Origin: Paenibacillus sp. OV219
GTDB lineage: Bacteria > Bacillota > Bacilli > Paenibacillales > Paenibacillaceae
NCBI RefSeq assembly: GCF_900110075.1
Contig: NZ_FOCJ01000009.1
Coordinates: 209,763 to 273,762, forward strand
Direction of reading: 5' to 3'
DNA length: 64,000 nt
Below the pieces are notes generated by a model, which searched no databases, had not been told where the DNA came from, and saw nothing but the letters and a program-made list of their open reading frames with translations. This document shows positions 53,117 through 62,722 of this stretch, piece by piece. Each line of letters opens with the position of its first letter. Position 1 is the first letter of the stretch. Made by a program: the position numbers and the translations under genes.

Positions 53117-54268
53117 TTACGCGTTCGTCGTTGAAGCCGAAGTCGAGGTTGCAGCGCTAGTGTCGCCTGCCTTCACATGCTTCTCCATGATATGAAATTT
53201 ACGTTGCAATTTGCCGTTCACCACATTCGTTGCAAGCTCATCTGCTTTCGCAATTTGTTTATCCGCTTGGTCTTGCGTCAATTTGCCTGCTGTCACTGCT
53301 GCATTCAGGCCGTCAACGATCGTTTGTTTCACCGCATCGATCACCTTCTGTACATCCACGCCTTTATCCTTCGCCACATCTGCCAACGTTTTGCCGGAAG
53401 CGAGCGCAGTCTTCAAGTCATCAGCCGTAAGGCCGAGCGCCGTTGCAGCGCCGGACAGATCCGTGTTTCCAAAGCCGAATTGACCGCTCATCTTCACGCG
53501 AGAGCCTTTACCGTTCACCGTGTTCTCCGCGATCTTAGCAGCGTCAGCAATCGCTTTGTCTGCTTGCTCTTGCGTGAGGTCGCCTGCTTTCACAGATGCG
53601 TTCAAGTCGTTAATGATCGCTTGCTTCACAGCGTCAATAACCTTCTGAACGTCAACGCCTCTGTCGGTTGCAAGATCAGCCAACGACTTGTTGTTGCCTT
53701 CTTGAAGCACTGTGTTTAATTCGACGTCGCTCATTCCGAGTACTGGCGCCGCAGCTGCATTAATGTCCGTTTTGTTCTCGAAGTGGAAGCCTTCTTTACC
53801 CTGGAATTCCATACCGAAGCCGCCGCCTTTGCCTCTGCCGCCCCGTCCGTCCGTCATTGAGCCAGGATCGCTATCGACAAGCTTATCGAGGTTGTCCGAG
53901 AATGCTTGCTTCTCAGCCGCTTGCTGCTTCTCGAAGGCCGTAGTCAACGCCTGCTTCAATGCGTCGCGTGATACGCCTTGCTCTTCAGCAACCTGAGCGA
54001 GCGTCTTGCCGGCAGCAAGCTTCTCTTTAAGCGCTGCTGCATCTAGTTTGAGTAGATCAAGCACCTCTTGGCTCACTGCGCCGCCGAAACCGACCTTTTG
54101 CTCAAAATGAACGTTGAACTTGCCGCTTTCCTTGCCCTGTTGCTGCGTAGCCGTCGTATTCGTCGTATTTGTCGTTGTCGAAGTTGAGTTTGTCGCTGCG
54201 TACGCGCTCAGCGGTATCATCACCGCAATGGCTGCTGTTAGGCCGATAGCCTTCATCGTTTTGTTCAT
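53117..54268 (-). CDS. Secreted protein with three helical repeats, unknown function
   Basis: Exported protein of 383 residues from ATG 54268 (AGGAGG 8 bases before). A signal peptide ends in AYAA. A Thr/Asn-rich stretch follows. Three repeats of a helical module contain the motif GKTLAQVAEEQGVSRDALKQ, NKSLADLATDRGVDVQKVID and GKTLADVAKDKGVDVQKVID. The last two continue with ALTQ(E/D)QADK-type helices. A Gly-rich basic patch (GRGGRGKGGGFG) separates the first two. Such modules occur in many secreted Firmicute proteins without assigned activity. The ending is Ala/Thr/Ser-rich. Confidence 0.8.
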   Translation of the reverse strand: MNKTMKAIGLTAAIAVMIPLSAYAATNSTSTTTNTTNTTATQQQGKESGKFNVHFEQKVGFGGAVSQEVLDLLKLDAAALKEKLAAGKTLAQVAEEQGVSRDALKQALTTAFEKQQAAEKQAFSDNLDKLVDSDPGSMTDGRGGRGKGGGFGMEFQGKEGFHFENKTDINAAAAPVLGMSDVELNTVLQEGNNKSLADLATDRGVDVQKVIDAVKQAIINDLNASVKAGDLTQEQADKAIADAAKIAENTVNGKGSRVKMSGQFGFGNTDLSGAATALGLTADDLKTALASGKTLADVAKDKGVDVQKVIDAVKQTIVDGLNAAVTAGKLTQDQADKQIAKADELATNVVNGKLQRKFHIMEKHVKAGDTSAATSTSASTTNA

Positions 54269-54432
54269 TATTATTTCCTCCTGTTTTTTGGTAGTGGAGT
54301 TGGTTACAAGACCCAGTATGTGTGGCAAACCTTAAATCAAGCTGAAATAAATGTAAAAGAACCCTTAGCTCTAGATGAACTTTCTCTTCATATTCGAGAT
54401 CATTCCGCCACTACCGCTCATGCGCTTTATCA

Positions 54433-54462
54433 TTGAGTTTGAACGGCCGCTTACGTTATAAT
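54433..54462 (+). promoter_or_regulatory. Probable sigma-A promoter of gatCAB
   Basis: TTGAGT at 54433-54438 and TATAAT at 54457-54462 with an 18-bp spacer lie 47 bases before the gatC start. No T-box or other riboswitch is visible in the leader. Confidence 0.6.
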
Positions 54463-54508
54463 AGGTAGAATATGTGCAAAATGGTTAGAAAGGACGGGAC
54501 ATAATACG

Positions 54509-54796
54509 ATGAGCATTACGATAAAAGATGTTGAGCATGTGGCCAATTTGGCCCGGCTGGAGCTTTCCGAACAGGAGAAAGAGCAGTTTAACGGTCAGCT
54601 GAATGCGATTCTGAAATACGCAGAGAAGCTGAACGAGCTAAATACAGATGACGTAGAACCGACCAGCCATGTGCTGCCGGTATATAATGTGATGCGCGAC
54701 GATGTCATTAAGCCTTCGGTTTCCAATGAAACAGCGCTGCGCAATGCACCAGACGAGGATGACGGCCAGTTTAAAGTGCCGGCTGTATTGGAATAA
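54509..54796 (+). CDS. gatC: Asp-tRNA(Asn)/Glu-tRNA(Gln) amidotransferase subunit C
   Basis: Small stabilising subunit of the amidotransferase, 95 residues. VEHVANLARLELSEQEKEQF, ILKYAEKLNELNTDDVEPTS and the C-terminal DGQFKVPAVLE are GatC landmarks. It is first in the gatCAB operon, with a promoter 47 bases upstream. Together the three proteins convert misacylated Glu-tRNA(Gln) and Asp-tRNA(Asn) to the correct forms. Confidence 0.97.
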   Translation: MSITIKDVEHVANLARLELSEQEKEQFNGQLNAILKYAEKLNELNTDDVEPTSHVLPVYNVMRDDVIKPSVSNETALRNAPDEDDGQFKVPAVLE

Positions 54797-54840
54797 GACA
54801 CTTACGAGATACGCTTACATAGCGAAAGGAGGAAAGGCTG

Positions 54841-56298
54841 TTGGCACTCTTTGATTTACGCCTTCAAGACGTACATAGCAAGTTAAGAACGAAAGAGCTG
54901 TCGGCTCTTGACCTCGTAGAGGCTTCCTACGCGCAAATTGCGAAGACGGATGAATCCATTAAAGCCTTTTTGACATTGAACGAAGAAGGTGCGCGCCAAG
55001 CTGCGGCTGAACTGGACAGCGCACTGCAAGCCGGCGGGGAGCAAGGTCTGTTGTTCGGCCTTCCTGCAGGTATTAAAGACAACATTGTAACAGAAGGAAT
55101 CACGACGACCTGCGCGAGCCAATTCCTGCGCAATTATGATCCGATCTATGATGCTTCTGTAGTGAAGAAGCTGAAGGCAGCGCAGTCGATTACGATCGGC
55201 AAGCTGAACATGGACGAGTTCGCAATGGGTGGTTCGAACGAGAACTCGAGCTTCTTCCCGACTCGCAACCCGTGGAACACGGATTTCGTGCCGGGCGGCT
55301 CAAGCGGCGGCTCCGCAGCATCTGTTGCTGCTGGACAAGTTTACTTCGCGCTTGGCTCCGACACGGGCGGTTCGATCCGTCAGCCTGCGGCCTATTGCGG
55401 TATTGTTGGCCTCAAGCCAACTTACGGCCTTGTGTCGCGCTTTGGCCTCGTTGCATTCGCTTCGTCCCTTGACCAGATCGGTCCGCTGACGAAGAACGTT
55501 GAAGATTCCGCTTATGTGCTGCAAGCCATTGCTGGCTATGATCCGGGCGATTCGACTTCGGCGAATGTGGACATTCCCGATTATGTCAGCGCGCTCTCAG
55601 GCGATGTGAAAGGGCTACGCATTGGCGTACCGAAGGAATATATGGGCCAAGGCATTGATCCAGCTGTGAAAGAAGCTGTACTTGCGGCGTTGAAACAGTT
55701 CGAGAGCCTAGGCGCAACATGGGAAGAAGTGTCAATGCCGCATACCGAATATGCGGTCGCAACATACTACTTGCTCGCTTCTTCCGAAGCATCGTCCAAC
55801 CTGGCCCGTTTCGATGGCGTCCGCTACGGCGTTCGCGCAGAGAACCCAGACAACCTGATCGATCTGTACCGCAAATCCCGCAGTCAAGGCTTCGGCTCTG
55901 AAGTGAAGCGCCGGATTATGCTTGGTACGTACGCGCTCAGCTCCGGTTATTATGATGCTTATTATCTGAAAGCACAGAAGGTCCGCACGCTAATCAAGCA
56001 GGACTTTGATAATGTGTTCAAAGACTTTGACCTCATTATCGGGCCTACTGCGCCGACAACGGCATTCCGCATCGGTGAGCAAGTGGGCGATCCGCTCACG
56101 ATGTATTTGAACGATATTTGTACGATTCCGGTCAGCCTTGCTGGCGTTCCGGCAATCAGCGTGCCATGTGGCTTCGCAGAAGGCTTGCCAATCGGCCTGC
56201 AAATTATCGGCAAAGCGTTCGACGAGCGCACGGTGCTTCGCGCCGCGCATGCGTATGAACAGCACACTGAGCATCACAAACAGCGTCCGCAGCTATAA
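54841..56298 (+). CDS. gatA: Asp-tRNA(Asn)/Glu-tRNA(Gln) amidotransferase subunit A
   Basis: Glutaminase subunit of the amidotransferase, 485 residues. The amidase-signature triad is visible: Lys in GIKDNIV, Ser in [14 protein letters not shown] and the nucleophile Ser in [31 protein letters not shown] near the C-terminus is also typical. The start is TTG 54841, with AAAGGAGG upstream. It supplies ammonia to GatB for transamidation. Confidence 0.97.
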   Translation: MALFDLRLQDVHSKLRTKELSALDLVEASYAQIAKTDESIKAFLTLNEEGARQAAAELDSALQAGGEQGLLFGLPAGIKDNIVTEGITTTCASQFLRNYDPIYDASVVKKLKAAQSITIGKLNMDEFAMGGSNENSSFFPTRNPWNTDFVPGGSSGGSAASVAAGQVYFALGSDTGGSIRQPAAYCGIVGLKPTYGLVSRFGLVAFASSLDQIGPLTKNVEDSAYVLQAIAGYDPGDSTSANVDIPDYVSALSGDVKGLRIGVPKEYMGQGIDPAVKEAVLAALKQFESLGATWEEVSMPHTEYAVATYYLLASSEASSNLARFDGVRYGVRAENPDNLIDLYRKSRSQGFGSEVKRRIMLGTYALSSGYYDAYYLKAQKVRTLIKQDFDNVFKDFDLIIGPTAPTTAFRIGEQVGDPLTMYLNDICTIPVSLAGVPAISVPCGFAEGLPIGLQIIGKAFDERTVLRAAHAYEQHTEHHKQRPQL

Positions 56299-56334
56299 TA
56301 CACGCGGATGCCAATGAAGCAGGAGGGCTACGAG

Positions 56335-57777
56335 ATGTTTGAACAGAACCAATACGAAACGGTCGTCGGGCTGGAAGTGCACGTCGAGCTACACACGAAG
56401 AGCAAAATCTTCTGCGGCTGCTCCACATCCTTCGGCGCACCGCCGAATACACATACATGTCCGATCTGTCTCGGGCACCCTGGCGTGCTGCCGGTGCTGA
56501 ACCGCCAGGCGCTTGAATATGCGATGAAGGCTGCAATGGCGCTCAACTGCCAGATCGCCGACAACAGCAAGTTCGACCGCAAGAACTATTTCTACCCAGA
56601 TTCACCCAAAGCGTACCAAATTTCCCAATTCGACAAGCCGGTCGGCGAACATGGCTGGATCGACATCGAAGTGGACGGGAAGACGAAGCGCATCGGCATT
56701 ACTCGCCTTCACCTTGAAGAAGATGCCGGTAAGCTGACGCATATCGAAGGCGGCTTTGGCTCCCTTGTGGACTTCAACCGTGTCGGTACGCCGCTTGTTG
56801 AGATCGTATCCGAGCCAGACATCCGCACGCCTGAAGAAGCGAAGGCGTACCTCGAGAAGCTGAAAGCGATCATGCTCTATTGCGAAGTGTCCGACGTTAA
56901 GATGGAGGAAGGCTCGCTTCGCTGCGACGCCAACATCAGTATCCGTCCTTACGACCAAGAGCAGCTCGGCACTCGCGCCGAGCTGAAGAACATGAACTCG
57001 TTCCGCGGCGTACAGCGCGGTCTCGAGTACGAGCAGATGCGCCAAGCAGACATTCTCGATAGCGGTGGCAAAGTTGTTCAAGAAACACGTCGCTGGGATG
57101 AGACGCAAGGGAAGACGTTCTCCATGCGTTCCAAGGAAGAAGCGCATGACTATCGTTACTTCCCAGACCCGGATCTTGTGCAGATTCACATCGATGACGA
57201 GTGGAAAGCACGCGTGCAAGCGTCGATTCCGGAGCTGCCGGATGCGCGCCAAGCTCGTTATTCCGCAGAGTTCGGTCTCCCTTCGTACGACGCAGGCGTT
57301 ATCACGTCCTCGAAGAAACTAGCAGATTTCTTCGAAGAATCGCTGCAATATACGAAGGATGCCAAAGCAGTGTCCAACTGGATTATGGGTGACCTGCTCG
57401 GCTACTTGAATGCTGGCGGTCTCGAGCTAGATGATATCAAGCTGACAGGCCAAGGGCTCGGCGAGATGATCGGTCTTATGGAGAAAGGGACGATCAGCAG
57501 CAAGATCGCGAAGACGGTATTTAAGGAAATGCTTGAAACCGGCAAGCGTCCGCAGCAAATCGTCGAAGAGCAAGGACTTGTTCAGATCAGCGACGAAGGC
57601 GCAATCGCAGAAGTGGTTGACCGCATCGTAAGCGGCAATCCACAGTCGGTGGAAGATTTCAAAGCCGGCAAAGAGAAGGCAATCGGCTTCCTCGTTGGTC
57701 AAGTGATGAAGGAAACGAAGGGCAAAGCGAATCCAGCGCTTGTTAACAAGCTGCTGCTAGAGCGCTTGAATCAATAG
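56335..57777 (+). CDS. gatB: Asp-tRNA(Asn)/Glu-tRNA(Gln) amidotransferase subunit B
   Basis: Kinase/transamidase subunit that activates tRNA-bound Glu or Asp and binds the tRNA, 480 residues from ATG 56335 (AGGAGG 8 bases before). [55 protein letters not shown] and the C-terminal YqeY-like tail ([16 protein letters not shown]) identify it. Last gene of gatCAB; a terminator follows. Confidence 0.97.
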   Translation: MFEQNQYETVVGLEVHVELHTKSKIFCGCSTSFGAPPNTHTCPICLGHPGVLPVLNRQALEYAMKAAMALNCQIADNSKFDRKNYFYPDSPKAYQISQFDKPVGEHGWIDIEVDGKTKRIGITRLHLEEDAGKLTHIEGGFGSLVDFNRVGTPLVEIVSEPDIRTPEEAKAYLEKLKAIMLYCEVSDVKMEEGSLRCDANISIRPYDQEQLGTRAELKNMNSFRGVQRGLEYEQMRQADILDSGGKVVQETRRWDETQGKTFSMRSKEEAHDYRYFPDPDLVQIHIDDEWKARVQASIPELPDARQARYSAEFGLPSYDAGVITSSKKLADFFEESLQYTKDAKAVSNWIMGDLLGYLNAGGLELDDIKLTGQGLGEMIGLMEKGTISSKIAKTVFKEMLETGKRPQQIVEEQGLVQISDEGAIAEVVDRIVSGNPQSVEDFKAGKEKAIGFLVGQVMKETKGKANPALVNKLLLERLNQ

Positions 57778-57797
57778 GCTTTACCGTTAATTGAGAG

Positions 57798-57834
57798 AGA
57801 GGCATGTCCGCCGAGCGTGGACATGCCTCTTTTG
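57798..57834 (+). terminator. Terminator of gatCAB
   Basis: Perfect 12-bp stem AGAGGCATGTCC (57798-57809) with GGACATGCCTCT (57819-57830), then TTTT with the preceding T. Confidence 0.85.
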
Positions 57835-57915
57835 CATGGCAATAAATGTGATACAATATGTACTACATAATAATGACACGTTAATTACTTGGAGTACGGG
57901 AAGGAGGCCATGCCA

Positions 57916-59751
57916 ATGCGTGAGCGCTCGTGGAGTGCATTCTTTGCGCCGTTGCTTGCATTTATCGTCCCAGGCGGCGGGCATTTGGCGCTTGGCAAAC
58001 CCTTGACAGGGCTGCTCTTGCTTCTCGGCACCTTGACGGATATCGCAGCGATGATTCGGTTCGCCGATGAAGGTGGCGGCAAATACGCGCTGCTTATCAT
58101 TTTTCTTGGTCTCGCGCTACCGTTCTTCTGGTTCTACAGCGTCTTCGATACGCTGCAGCTGAAGGCCAAACTGCGCGCCTTAGAAGCTTCAACTATCGTA
58201 GCTGCTGCAGAACAGCTGCGAACAAGCGGATTCATCACTGCGCTGCAAGGGATAAGCGTCATCGGCTTGGCGCTCATTCTGCTCTGGCTCGTGCAAGCCC
58301 CGGAAGCGCTGCTTGCGGCTCTAGATGATCTCGGCTCATACACCCCAGGAGCGGGCTTAATTATTATTGCGCTCATCGCGGCTTCCAGGAGGAAGAATGC
58401 GATGTTCAAGTTAGGGCGCTTTACTGCATCGGCCATAATGATCACGATAGGTGCATTCCTGCTCTGGGATCAATTCCGCGGCCGCAACGATATCGAGCTG
58501 CTGGGTAAGTGGTGGCCGGCTGCTTTTGTCATGCTTGGCATAGAGGTGGTTATCCTTAGCATCGTGTACCGTACAGCTTCGAGGAAGTCGTCCTTTGATA
58601 TCGGCGGCGCTGTGCTCGCGACGGTAATTGCAGTTATCGCTTTCGGCGTAACGCAATATGCATCCATGCCGTTTCGCTGGTTAGACGAATTCAAGGTGAA
58701 TTTGACGGGTACGAGCGGATATAGCGAAGAGAAGGGCTTTCAGTATAACAAGGGGCTAATGAGTGAAGTGCTGCAGCCGGACACGACAAGCATCGCTATC
58801 AATAATCCGAATGGTAAAGTGACCGTAAGGCGCGGAGATGTTCATGCAGTCACCGTGGAGACGGTTATGTGGGTCGATTCAACCGATAAAGAAGAAGCTG
58901 ACGAAGTTGCTGAGAAGTCGATCGTCACTATGAACGGCGGTAAGAAAGTAGAAATTGAGGCAAAAGGCCATCCTTACGGTGCTAATGGCAACCGTGTTCC
59001 GCGTATGAATATGTTAGTGACGATACCAGCGCAGTCGGCATTTGGAAGTCCGCAAGCAACATTAACGCCGCCGGAAGCGTATACGAATAATAATGCGACA
59101 GCTAGCACGAACACAGCGACTGAACAGATGGCTGAACTTGATCCGGAGCTAAGCATCGACGTTATGAATGGCCCTGTTGATATTTCTGGGCTCAATATAG
59201 CTGGAGGCCTTCGTATCAGAGCAACTTATGGAGAGCTTACGCTTCGCAGTTTGACAGGTCCAGTTGACGCCGAGACGAAGAACGGAGGCATTGTCGTCTC
59301 TGATTTGGAAGGGGACGCCGTGCTCAGTGCTTTTAACGGGAACATTAAATTGGCGCACGCTGCCGGTTCAGTACAGGCTTCCACGCAAAGCGGCGACATC
59401 GAGCTGTTGCAAATTACAGGCGATATCGAGTCGGATACGAAGAATGGCCAGATTACGATTAGGGAAGCCTCAGGCGCAATCAAGGCAGATACGCTTAATG
59501 GTGATATTGGTGTGGCTAGTGCTGCCGTTGGCGGCGATTGGGACATTGACAGCTCCATCGGCGAGATCCATTTGCAGCTTCCTGTGCAGGGCAACTATTC
59601 GGTTAACGGCTCTGTTACATTTGGTGATGTTTCGAGTGATTTACCGCTTACGATTAGCAAGAAAACAATCCGTGGAAATATCGGCGCAGGCACGTTTCGG
59701 ATCAATATAAATGCGAACAGCAGCATACTGGTAAATCGTTACAAACTTTAA
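57916..59751 (+). CDS. Polytopic membrane protein with toastrack (DUF4097-like) domain
   Basis: A 611-residue protein starting at ATG 57916 (AAGGAGG 8 bases upstream; ATG 57910 is too close). The first 260 residues contain about eight hydrophobic segments, including a TM2-like start (VPGGGHLALGKPLTGLLLLL) and a LiaI/DUF5668-like block (GRFTASAIMITIGAFLLWDQ; WWPAAFVMLGIEVVILSIVY). The C-terminal 340 residues are a strand-rich repeat (KVTVRRGDVHAVTVE; RATYGELTLRSLTGPVDAET, GNIKLAHAAGSVQASTQSGD) like DUF4097 toastrack domains, interrupted by an Ala/Thr/Asn-rich loop (PEAYTNNNATASTNT). Such proteins often act in envelope-stress sensing; no partner kinase is adjacent. Confidence 0.82.
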   Translation: MRERSWSAFFAPLLAFIVPGGGHLALGKPLTGLLLLLGTLTDIAAMIRFADEGGGKYALLIIFLGLALPFFWFYSVFDTLQLKAKLRALEASTIVAAAEQLRTSGFITALQGISVIGLALILLWLVQAPEALLAALDDLGSYTPGAGLIIIALIAASRRKNAMFKLGRFTASAIMITIGAFLLWDQFRGRNDIELLGKWWPAAFVMLGIEVVILSIVYRTASRKSSFDIGGAVLATVIAVIAFGVTQYASMPFRWLDEFKVNLTGTSGYSEEKGFQYNKGLMSEVLQPDTTSIAINNPNGKVTVRRGDVHAVTVETVMWVDSTDKEEADEVAEKSIVTMNGGKKVEIEAKGHPYGANGNRVPRMNMLVTIPAQSAFGSPQATLTPPEAYTNNNATASTNTATEQMAELDPELSIDVMNGPVDISGLNIAGGLRIRATYGELTLRSLTGPVDAETKNGGIVVSDLEGDAVLSAFNGNIKLAHAAGSVQASTQSGDIELLQITGDIESDTKNGQITIREASGAIKADTLNGDIGVASAAVGGDWDIDSSIGEIHLQLPVQGNYSVNGSVTFGDVSSDLPLTISKKTIRGNIGAGTFRININANSSILVNRYKL

Positions 59752-59829
59752 AATGATTTTCCACTTCATTGACAAAATGAAAAGCATCCACGTAAAATGG
59801 TTCTAACAAAGCGGAAAGGACGTGCCAAT

Positions 59830-60264
59830 ATGGGTGCAACCGTTGAACAAGCACTAGAACAATTGAAAAGCACCGGCGTTCGTATGACCCCGCAGCGTTA
59901 TGCTATCTTAAGCTATCTCATGCATGCCATGACTCATCCCACTGCAGATGAAATTTATAAGTCGCTTTCGCCTTCATTCCCTAGTATGAGCGTAGCGACC
60001 ATTTATAATAATCTCCGTCTGTTTGTTGAAGCAGGTCTTATTAGGGAACTGACTTACGGTGATGATTCTAGCCGATTCGATGCTGATTTATCTGAGCATT
60101 ATCATGCGATTTGCCGTACCTGCGGCACCATTGTGGATTTCGACTACCCACCGTTGACTGAAGTGGAAGCAGCTGCCTCCAGAGAAACTGGATTTAAGGT
60201 AGAAGGTCATCGCATGGAGATCTACGGCATTTGCCCAGATTGTACAACGCGGCACAATCATTAA
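59830..60264 (+). CDS. perR: Peroxide-responsive repressor PerR
   Basis: Fur-family metalloregulator, 144 residues from ATG 59830. The DNA-binding part has MTPQRYAILSYLMHAMTHPT (candidate metal-ligand His of PerR) and ATIYNNLRLFVEAGLI. The C-terminal half has SSRFDADLSEHYHAICRTCG and HRMEIYGICPDC, giving the Fe/Mn ligands and the four structural zinc cysteines. The DADLSEHYH segment, with Asp before the His pair, favours PerR over Fur or Zur. In B. subtilis perR also lies close to ygzB and ygxA. Confidence 0.93.
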   Translation: MGATVEQALEQLKSTGVRMTPQRYAILSYLMHAMTHPTADEIYKSLSPSFPSMSVATIYNNLRLFVEAGLIRELTYGDDSSRFDADLSEHYHAICRTCGTIVDFDYPPLTEVEAAASRETGFKVEGHRMEIYGICPDCTTRHNH

Positions 60265-60299
60265 TCATTTATTTTGTTTGATTTGAACATTTGAATTGG

Positions 60300-60346
60300 A
60301 CGCGCGCCTGAGGAGTGGAAGCACACCTTCATGCGCGTTTTTTATG
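60300..60346 (+). terminator. Terminator after perR
   Basis: A long imperfect stem (60300-60317 with about 60322-60338) closes with GCGCG pairs and ends in TTTTTT. Confidence 0.8.
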
Positions 60347-60401
60347 CCCATAATATTCAGGGCGCAACCTATCGTTTACCATCAGGGAGGAGTGTTACTA
60401 C

Positions 60402-62126
60402 GTGGAACCCGTTCGTTTCCGGGCTAGACGAAAGAGTGGCGGCTATTTGAAATGGATTGTCGTGCTGAGCGGATTGCTCGCTATGCTAAGTGTGATCTGG
60501 GTAGGCTGGGAACGGCTGTCCCCTAACAATAGAGAAGTAAAGCCTGATTATGGTACAGCGCATCCAATTATTTATCATGGTGAGGCTGCAAAAGTCGGAG
60601 CTTCAGTCGAAGGTAACAACATCAGGCTGCCTTTATCATTTATCCATGATCAACTAGGGCTGGAGCAAGAGGTGTACTTCGAGGACAAGACTGGCACGAT
60701 CGTTATGACGAATGCGAACAAGGTCCTTCGCTTCAAGACGAATGCACTTACGGCGACGATGAACAAGGCGGCATATCCGCTTCGCATTGCTGCGGAAGTG
60801 AAGGATGACGAGGTCTACTTGCCTACAACACCGCTTGAAGAGCTTTATGGCTTACACATTGAATATAATAAGAACACTGATATTGTTACCGTCATGCGTG
60901 CCGGAGATGCGGTGCAGCGCGGCATCTCGCCTGAGGAAGGCGTTATTCGTACAAGCCCTTCTAATCATGCAACGATCGTCAAACGCCTGGCTCAGAAGGA
61001 AGAATTGCGTATTTGGGGCGAGAAGGACGGCTGGTACATCGTTCAAAGCATCGATGGTGTTGCTGGATATGCTTCGAAGAAGGGGATTACGCTAACGGAT
61101 CTCGAGCAAGTGAAGGTGCAGCAGGAACCGGTTCCTTATAATGCGTGGAAGGTCATCGGCAGCAAAATCAATCTGACCTGGGAGGCCGTCTACCAGCAGA
61201 CGCCGGATACGAGCAAGATCGGTGAACTGACAGGGGTTAATGTTGTTTCGCCAACCTGGTTTGAACTGCTAGATGACGAAGGCAATATCAAGAGCAAAGC
61301 GGACAAGCAATATGTTCAATGGGCGCATAAGAAGGGCATGCAGGTGTGGGCGGTGTTCAGCAACAGTTTTGAGCCGGACCGTACCACGGCAGCGCTCGGA
61401 AGTGCAAATACGAGGTTGCAGATGATTCGCCAGTTGTCTGCTTTTGCAGAGTTGTATCAGCTTCAGGGAATTAACTTGGATTTTGAAAATGTGAATACCT
61501 CGGACAAGGCAAATCTTGTTCAGTTCGTACGTGAGCTAACTCCGCTTATGCATGAGCAGGGTGTCGTAGTATCTATCGACGTGTCGCCGAAGTCGAACAG
61601 CGAGATGTGGTCCTTGTTCTTGGATCGCGCCGCGCTTGGTAAGACAGTCGATTATATGATGATTATGGCCTACGATGAGCATTGGGCTTCCAGTCCTGTC
61701 TCCGGTTCCGTAGCGTCTCTGCCATGGACGGAGCAATCGGTTAAGACCATTATTGAAGAGGATGGCGTTCCGGCTAACAAGCTCGTGCTGGGTATGCCTC
61801 TATATGCAAGGCTTTGGACCGAGAAGAAGGACGATAGCGGTAAGACAAAAGTGACGTCGAAGGCACTCGGCATGGATACGGTTAATGGAATCATAGCAGA
61901 GCGTAAGCTGAAGCTCACCTTTGACGCAGATTCCGGTCAACACTACGTGGAGTATAAAGAAGATGGCGCACTTCAGCGCATCTGGCTCGAAGACGGGCTA
62001 TCAATGAAGTCACGCACAGCACTAGCGAAGAAATACGGACTTGCTGGCGTTGCCACATGGCAAAGACAGTTTTCATCCGACGATATTTGGGGCATCATTA
62101 ATCAATCATTAAAACAGCTGCCATAA
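60402..62126 (+). CDS. GH18-family glycosidase with stalk and SH3-like domains
   Basis: Predicted extracytoplasmic enzyme of 574 residues. An N-terminal membrane anchor (WIVVLSGLLAMLSVIWVGW) is followed by a copper-amine-oxidase-like stalk (about 65-165), an SH3_3-like domain (about 170-225: GVIRTSPSNHATIVKRL, GWYIVQSIDGVAGYASKKG), and a GH18 barrel from about 245. The catalytic motif is GINLDFENVN; SIDVSPKSN, YMMIMAYDEHW and LGMPLYARLW are also family features. Similar to YaaH/YkvQ-type spore or cell-wall N-acetylglucosaminidases, so it may trim peptidoglycan. The start is GTG 60402 with GGGAGGAG upstream. Confidence 0.88.
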   Translation: MEPVRFRARRKSGGYLKWIVVLSGLLAMLSVIWVGWERLSPNNREVKPDYGTAHPIIYHGEAAKVGASVEGNNIRLPLSFIHDQLGLEQEVYFEDKTGTIVMTNANKVLRFKTNALTATMNKAAYPLRIAAEVKDDEVYLPTTPLEELYGLHIEYNKNTDIVTVMRAGDAVQRGISPEEGVIRTSPSNHATIVKRLAQKEELRIWGEKDGWYIVQSIDGVAGYASKKGITLTDLEQVKVQQEPVPYNAWKVIGSKINLTWEAVYQQTPDTSKIGELTGVNVVSPTWFELLDDEGNIKSKADKQYVQWAHKKGMQVWAVFSNSFEPDRTTAALGSANTRLQMIRQLSAFAELYQLQGINLDFENVNTSDKANLVQFVRELTPLMHEQGVVVSIDVSPKSNSEMWSLFLDRAALGKTVDYMMIMAYDEHWASSPVSGSVASLPWTEQSVKTIIEEDGVPANKLVLGMPLYARLWTEKKDDSGKTKVTSKALGMDTVNGIIAERKLKLTFDADSGQHYVEYKEDGALQRIWLEDGLSMKSRTALAKKYGLAGVATWQRQFSSDDIWGIINQSLKQLP

Positions 62127-62144
62127 TGTTAATCTATAACAAGA

Positions 62145-62195
62145 ACGCCCTTCATGCGGTCCAGTGGACTACGTGAAGGGCGTTTCGTTTGTTTT
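62145..62195 (+). terminator. Terminator after the GH18 gene
   Basis: Stem ACGCCCTTCA (62145-62154) with TGAAGGGCGT (62174-62183), inner GTCCA/TGGAC pair, then TTCGTTTGTTTTT. Confidence 0.82.
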
Positions 62196-62205
62196 TGACG
62201 AGGAG

Positions 62206-62583
62206 TTAGACTTGCGGCTGAGTACTCTCTTCAATTTCCTCAGTCTCGTCTAGATCCGTCGCATGCTTCGGATCAAGAGTCATTTTCGTTTTACAGTACA
62301 TACAGCGGTCGGTTTTGCCTAACATCTTTGTTTGACGGTCGCATTCCGGACAAGTGATGATGCGTGCGCTTGTCGAGAGCATACCTGCCCAGAAGTAGAC
62401 GCCTACGCTAGCCAACATCGCAATCATCCCGATGACCATGAAGATGGCCGCGAATACTTTACCTGCTTGTCCCCAGAATACAATCCCGGCTGTACCCAGT
62501 ATCATTAGGCCCATACCGAATAGCGTAAACATTAGGCCCCAGAGCCGAAATTCATTAATTTTGCTTGATTTTCCGAACATCAT
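62206..62583 (-). CDS. ygzB: YgzB-family membrane protein with zinc ribbon
   Basis: A 125-residue protein from ATG 62583 (AAGGGG upstream; the longer open frame to 62778 was rejected because it overlaps the divergent ygxA and has no ribosome binding site). Two hydrophobic segments (GLMFTLFGMGLMILGTAGIV; IFMVIGMIAMLASVGVYFW) are followed by ITCPECDRQTKMLGKTDRCM and YCKTKMTLDP, a C-x2-C...C-x2-C zinc ribbon. The ending is acidic. Closely like B. subtilis YgzB, which also sits beside perR. The function is unknown. Confidence 0.9.
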   Translation of the reverse strand: MMFGKSSKINEFRLWGLMFTLFGMGLMILGTAGIVFWGQAGKVFAAIFMVIGMIAMLASVGVYFWAGMLSTSARIITCPECDRQTKMLGKTDRCMYCKTKMTLDPKHATDLDETEEIEESTQPQV

Positions 62584-62722
62584 TCCAACCCCTTCTGACA
62601 AATACCAGCGCTTTTCTATATAAGCTAGGCAGGAAAATGCGCAGACATTGTCGAACAACATATAAACAACTGCGAAATCATTATAGCTTAAACAAAAGCA
62701 TGAAGCTATATGGGGGTAAGAC

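Noticed and set aside
54269..54508. T-box or other riboswitch before gatCAB
   Set aside because: No specifier loop, no T-box TGGNACCGCG-like sequence and no terminator/antiterminator pair are visible.
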